From Gordionus sp. m RMFG-2023 (lineage: Eukaryota > Nematomorpha > Gordioida > Chordodea > Parachordodidae), in the NCBI RefSeq assembly GCF_954871325.1, contig NC_088775.1, positions 54,165,561-54,229,560 of the forward strand: DNA of 64,000 nt. Direction: 5' to 3'. Below are positions 58,875 through 64,000 of the stretch, in pieces. The translations under genes and the position numbers were made by a program. Each line of letters opens with the position of its first letter. The stretch's first letter is position 1. The notes under the pieces are model-generated. The model was not told the DNA's origin. It searched no databases and worked only from the letters and a program-made list of their open reading frames with translations.

Positions 58875-61299
58875 TATTTATATTTTTTTCTTATGTTATA
58901 CCATATAATATTTTTTTCTTATGTTATATTTATATTATTATATCTTATTTAGAAACAGAAAAATAAAGTAAATTATGTAATTGTTGTTTGATTAGATTAA
59001 GATAAGATAATTCTTTACTAAAGAGGTGATTTTTTAAATATTTTAAAAGCTATTAACCATTAATTATAAAATAAAATAATTATCTAAAAGAATGACTAAA
59101 GAGGGACTATAAAAATACTAAATATATATTAAATACAGCTAAGGAAGAGTTTTAAAGAAAATTCACCCGTCATCTCGTAATTTTGATTATTATCACACGT
59201 ATGGTTTTCTTATATAAAATTTAAATAATGGTGAGATATAATCAAAATATTCAGATACCTGCGAAATATTTTTTGAGAATATAGTATTCATTTAAAAAAT
59301 GTTTATAAGAATTTATTTGATCAAATAAATAGAGGAATAAGATAATGAAGTATATGAATCTTAAATAATAATTAATTTGAAATAAAAAAAAATAATTACC
59401 TAAAAGAAGGACTAGAAATACTAAAAATAAATTAAATACAGATGAGGAGGAGTGATAAAGAAGATTCACCCGTCATCTCATAGTTTGATTATTATCACAC
59501 GTCTGTCTTATATAAAATTCAAAATACGGTTGAGATATAATTTCAAAATATTCAGATACCTGCAAAATATTTTATTATTTCAGATTATTATTCAATCAAA
59601 AAATGTTAATAAGAATTTATTTGATAAAATAAAATGAGGAATAAGATAATTATGTAAATAATTGGTATTCACGATTCAAGTTGGATGTCTAAAGTAAAAA
59701 AATGTAAATAACAGAACAAATATCTTAAATAATAATTAATTAGAAGTTCATCCTCTAGTCGACTTAAATTGACGACTCAAAAGTTCAAAGAACTATTCGT
59801 CCTCTAGTCGACAACTATATATTTTGTATTCACGACACAGGTTGGAAGTCTTAAAATGTAAATAACAGAACAAATAGCTTAAATAATAATATCTATTTTG
59901 AAATATTCGTCCTCTAGTCGATCAAGTTCATAGAACTATTGATTAGTCGACACAACTAAATAATTTATATTAACGACTCATGAAAGTCTAAAGTAAAAAA
60001 TGTAAAAAACAAAAAATATCTTAAATAATAACTAATTTGAAATATTCGTCCTCTAGTCGACTCAAGTTCATAGAACTATTGGTCCTCTAGTCGACACAAC
60101 TATAAAATTTATAATAACTTAACGAGTCATGAAGGTCTAAAGTAGGAAATGTAAAATACAAAAAATATCTTAATTAATAATACCAAATTTCAAATATTCG
60201 TCCTCTAGTCGACTCAAGTAGACGGCTTAAGTTAATAGAAATATTCATCCTCTAGTCGACTCATTTATATAATTCTTTTCAGTTTTCACAATTCAAATCA
60301 GAAGTCTAAAGTAAAAAAATGTAAAAAACAGAACAAATATTTTAAATAAATAATGATTAATTTGAAATATTCGTCCTCTAGTAGACTTAAATTGACAACT
60401 CAAGTTCAGAGAACTATTCGTCCTCTAGTCGACAACTATATATTTTGTATTCACAACTCAAGTTGGAGGTCTATAAAGTAAAAAGTAAATAAGAACAAAT
60501 ATCTTAAATAATAATAACTAATTTCAAATATTCGTCCTCTAGTCGACTCAAGTTCATAGAACTATTGGTCCTCTAGCCGACACAACTATATAATTTATAA
60601 TAACTTAACGATAAAGGTCTAAAGTAGGAAATGTAAAATACAAAAAATATCTTAATTAATAATACCAAATTTGAAATATTCGTCCTCTAGTCGATGACTT
60701 AAGTTCATAGAAATATTCGTCCTCTAGTCGACTCAACTATATAATTATATTCACGAGTCACGACTCAAGTTGGAAGTCGAAAATAGTAAAATATAAAAAC
60801 TATTTTAATTAATAATAAATAATAATAGATCTGAAATATTCGTCCTCTAGTCGACGACTTAAGTTCATAAAATATTCGTTCTCTAGTCGACGACTCAAGT
60901 TCATAAAATATTCGTCCTCTAGTCGACGACTCAAGTTCATAAAATATTCGTCCTCTAGTCGACGACTCAAGTTAATAAAATATTCGTCCTCTAGTCGACT
61001 AGAGGACGAATATTTTATGAACTTGAGTTGATGACTTGAGTCGACTTGAGTTGATGACTTGAGTTCATGACTTGAGTCGACTTGAGTTCATGACTTGAGT
61101 CGACTTGAGTTCATGACCTGAGTTTATAACTCAAGTCAGTTTGGGTCGATTTTTTTGACCCAAAACTTGACTCAGTTTTCGACTCAGTCGACTCGACTCA
61201 GTCGATTAACAACACTAGTGCTAACATTAATATGTTTGTGTTATGTCAAGCTCAATTCGAGAAAATAAAGAGAAACGGTATCAATTAAAAGAAAAACCA

Positions 61300-62700
61300 G
61301 TAAAAGCTAATAATTAATATAATAGATAAAGTTTATAAAATATATCAGTTATACTAAGTAAAAACCAACTAAAGGCTATTTAAAGAAATAAGATTAACAA
61401 ATATATTTTTAATATGACAATTTAAAACTACTATAAAAATAACATGTATAAAATCTTAAATTTTAGAAATTTTTGAAAGTTTTTTGTTTTTCAAGAACTA
61501 TAAAAAATAACATGTATAAAATATACTTGTGTAGTTTAGAACTACTTTAACTAATAAGGGTATTAAGGCAAAAACTACTATAACATGTATAAAATATACT
61601 TGTAATATGTAGTTTAAAAATACTTTAACTAATAAGGGTATTAAGGCAATAATAAGCCAAGCCCAGGCTGACACTCATATTATGTGGAGCTATAACCTAC
61701 TCAAGATTGACCAAAAATAATAAGTTAAATTAAGACTAAACAAAAATATTGAAAGGCAACAAACGATAAGGTATACTAATAAAATATATTGAAAAGTATA
61801 TTAAGATCACAATTGATAAAAACATTTTAAGGTCGATATTGTACCTACTCAAGACTAACCAAAAATATTGAGTTAAATTAAGACTTAACAAAAATATTGA
61901 AAGGCAACAAACAACAAGGTATACTAATAAAGTATATTAAAACCACAATTGATAAAACCATTTTAAGGTTGATATTGTTATAATATAACAAGATTTGTAA
62001 AAAAATAACAAACAAAATTCTGACATAGAGAAAATAAGTATACTTAAAGCTAATAATTAATATAATATAAAGTATATAAAATATATTAGTTATACTAAGT
62101 AAAAACCAACTAAAGGCTATTTAAAGCAATAAGATTAACAAATATATTTGTAATATGACAATTTAAATCTACTATAAAAATAACATGTATAAAATTTCAA
62201 ATTTTTGAAAGTTTTTTGTTTTTCAAGAACTATAAAAATAACATGTATAAAAAATACTTGTAATATGTAGTTTAGGACTACTAATAAGGGTATTAAGGCA
62301 AAAACTATTTTACTAATAAGGGTATTAAGGCAATAATAAGCCAAGCCCAGGCTGACACTCATATTATGTGGAGCTATAACCTACTCAAGATTGACCAAAA
62401 ATAATAAGTTAAATTAAGACTAAACAAAAATATTGAAAGGCGACAAACGATAAGGTATACTAATAAAATATATTGAAAAAGTATATTAAGATCACAATTG
62501 ATAAAAAATTTTAAGGTCAATATTGTACCTACTCAAGACTGACCAAAAATATTGTGTTAAATTAAGAACAAAAATATTGAAAGGCGACAAACGACAAGGT
62601 ATACTAATAAAGTATATTGAAAAGTATATTCAAACCACAATTGATAAATACATTTTAAGGTTGATATTGTTATAATATAACAAAAGAAAAATAACAAATA
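61300..62700 (+). repeat. tandem duplication of about 740 bp with inner repeats
   Basis: Copy 1 from about 61302 and copy 2 from about 62044 share GCTAATAATTAATATAAT, CCAACTAAAGGCTATTTAAA, AATAAGCCAAGCCCAGGCTG and ACACTCATATTATGTGGAGC. Within each copy a block of about 145 bp (GAAAGGCAACAAACGATAAG or similar) occurs twice. Noncoding, no ends like those of a transposon. Confidence 0.85.
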
Positions 62701-62992
62701 AAATTCTGACATATTGCCTAACCAGAGAAAATGAATATACATGATGTTAGATTAAAGCTGTATTATTTCATGATGAAAGAAAAAGGAATATAAAAATATA
62801 CCTGTATTGAGAAGACTAATTACAACTTAAGCATCATTTAGAAATAGGTTTCGAAAACAAAAGGAAAAAAAAAATTCTGACCTGTTCCAAATCTACTATA
62901 CTTACAAATCTTGAGATATTAGTTGGCCTTCTAAGAAACGCTTTCAAGTTTGCATTGTCGTGTTTGTTGTCTGGCAAATGAATTGTATCATT

Positions 62993-63272
62993 TAGCCATT
63001 TATCAAATCATAGTAATCCAGATACTGTTCTATTGCCCTCAGATAAAATGTTGAGGTGTTTGTCGAAATCATTGTGTGAAATTATAAGAAAATATTTCTT
63101 TTGCAATTATCCAGATTTAATTTTTTTAGGTAAGATGAAAAAGCATTTTGTACAATCATTAGATTGTATACAATTTCTCGAACCTTTTGAATATCCCAAA
63201 AAACAAGTAAAATTGAAATGGACATATTCTGATATTGACATTTATCAAATAAGTGACATGTTTGATGGCTAG
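62993..63272 (+). other. possible terminal exon, unknown
   Basis: Open from a possible acceptor (GTATCATTTAG, 62992) to a TAG: SNPDTVLLPSDKMLRCLSKS, YFFCNYPDLIFLG, KKHFVQSLDCIQFLEPFEYP, KWTYSDIDIYQISDMFDG. The composition is protein-like and the frame outlasts the surroundings, but no family is recognised. An inner TTTTTTTAG/GTAAG at about 63130 could be another acceptor. Confidence 0.3.
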
Positions 63273-63568
63273 TTTTCATAATTACTATTTTATTCATACA
63301 TATGATCATTAAATAATACTCTGAATAATATAGATTTTAGAGGTTATCTAAATATATTAAAATTCATAGATACTATAAAACACAATCAAAACAAAATATC
63401 TAATGGAGTTGAAATTATTTTTTAAAGATTTTTAATTAATTATAAAAAATAGCAAAAAGCTTGTAATTTTAATTTTATATAGATAATCTAATTTTTTATA
63501 TCCATTATGTTTTCTAAATAATATTTAATATATTTATATTTTGTGCATGATATAATTTAATATAATAA

Positions 63569-63690
63569 ATAGGCGTAGCCATGATTTTCCTAAGGGGGGG
63601 GGGAATTAAAAATTACTGGGGGCTTCGCCCCAGACCCCATTTTTGGCGGGCCTTCGACCCCCTTTTTCCCGGCATATGGCCTAGTCTATA
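63569..63690. mobile_element. hAT terminus fragment (GGCGTAGCCA type)
   Basis: AGGCGTAGCCATGATTTTCC followed by a G run, then CTGGGGGCTTCGCCCCAGAC, a strong hairpin. It resembles the CAGTGGCGTAGC tips of the MITE at 27874-28208. Only one end is visible; the rest may lie beyond the window. Confidence 0.45.
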
Positions 63691-64000
63691 TATAGTTATA
63701 AAATATTTTTACAAGATAGGAGGTTAATTTAAATAAAAAAAAATAAGCCTGAAACAAATATGAAATGTATTTATATTAGTTTATATAAAATATAATAAAT
63801 TACTTGTATATACATTAATATAAAAGCATGGTAATAATCTATTAACAAGTTTCAGAAATTTATTTATAAAAAGTAAGTAGACATATAGTTGATATTCCTC
63901 TATTATATAGAATTAGTTACAAAATACTAGGTAAAATTATACTTTTACAAACATATTTGACAGTTAGAGAATCAGGCTTGTTAACCGATCTTTTTAAAAC
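63691..64000. other. no gene seen
   Basis: A+T-rich sequence to the window edge. Confidence 0.4.

Larger units (their letters stand above)
56228..61217 (+). mobile_element. 5-kb fold-back hAT (TAGTGTTGTTAA family)
   Basis: Tips TAGTGTTGTTAA and inverted TAGTGTTGTTAA, with an exact 8-bp duplication GTGCTAAC (56220-56227 and 61218-61225). Left arm: first an array of GAACTCAAGTCGACTCAAGT (56300-56475), then spaced GTCGACTAGAGGACGAATAT units (56510-57240), then an exon-like block (57448-57600). The right arm is the inverse and longer: the block occurs twice (59151-59275 and 59444-59576), then many ATATTCGTCCTCTAGTCGAC units (59750-61010), then the CTTGAGTCGACTTGAGT array. A lone hAT dimerisation exon lies at 58690-58874. 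Confidence 0.92.

Noticed and set aside
62135-62362. 75-codon minus-strand frame within the 740-bp duplication
   Set aside because: The equivalent stretch in the other copy is not open, so it is not kept by selection.

Overview
The window is very A+T-rich nuclear DNA from an animal. The animal assignment rests on an SH2/SOCS exon of SOCS6/7 type at 7.7-8.1 kb (a metazoan signalling family), on GT-AG introns of only about 35-60 bases, and on the mix of transposon families. No phylum can be fixed from the sequence. Almost everything recognisable is transposon-derived, mostly DNA transposons, many nested in one another. The SOCS exon is the only recognisable host gene, and no tRNA, rRNA or CRISPR was seen.

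Layout. 0-6.2 kb: a short palindromic MITE, then a hAT-like element (8-bp near-identical flanks) holding a long-TIR element. 7.7-8.1 kb: SOCS exon (minus). 8.8-11.8 kb: a second long-TIR element of the same family (transposase in several frames). 12.7-14.1 kb: internally deleted piggyBac with perfect TTAA flanks. 14.2-17.8 kb: hAT MITEs of the TAGTGTTGTTAA family, one carrying a LINE fragment, plus a hAT relic. 20.9-25 kb: a hAT end interrupted by a 3.5-kb hAT with a BED finger. 26.8-30 kb: a THAP/P-element transposase gene (minus), itself hit by a hAT MITE.

30.3-40.6 kb is the most interesting part: two head-to-tail MULE genes, each coding FLYWCH finger - linker - FLYWCH finger - DDE transposase. 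In both, the linker is split into many tiny exons (30-72 nt). All 18 are multiples of three, all are in phase 1, and some are tandemly copied. The first gene reads open over 15 inferred exons (680 codons). It is followed by about 4.6 kb of stacked tandem repeats and then by a sequence that mirrors its left end, so the repeats probably lie inside the transposon.

41-44 kb: hAT ends nested in one another. 45-47.4 kb: a 46-bp minisatellite split by a deletion derivative of the 21-kb hAT. 47.7-49 kb and 51.4-55 kb: two RTE-like LINE copies (minus). 50-51.3 kb: a PIF/Harbinger element with an intact three-exon MADF gene but only the tail of a transposase. 56.2-61.2 kb: a 5-kb hAT with large inverted arrays of a Sal-site-containing motif around a lone hAT dimerisation domain. 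61.3-62.7 kb: a tandem duplication of about 740 bp. Exon boundaries were inferred by eye from GT-AG sites, phase and family similarity; nothing was run.
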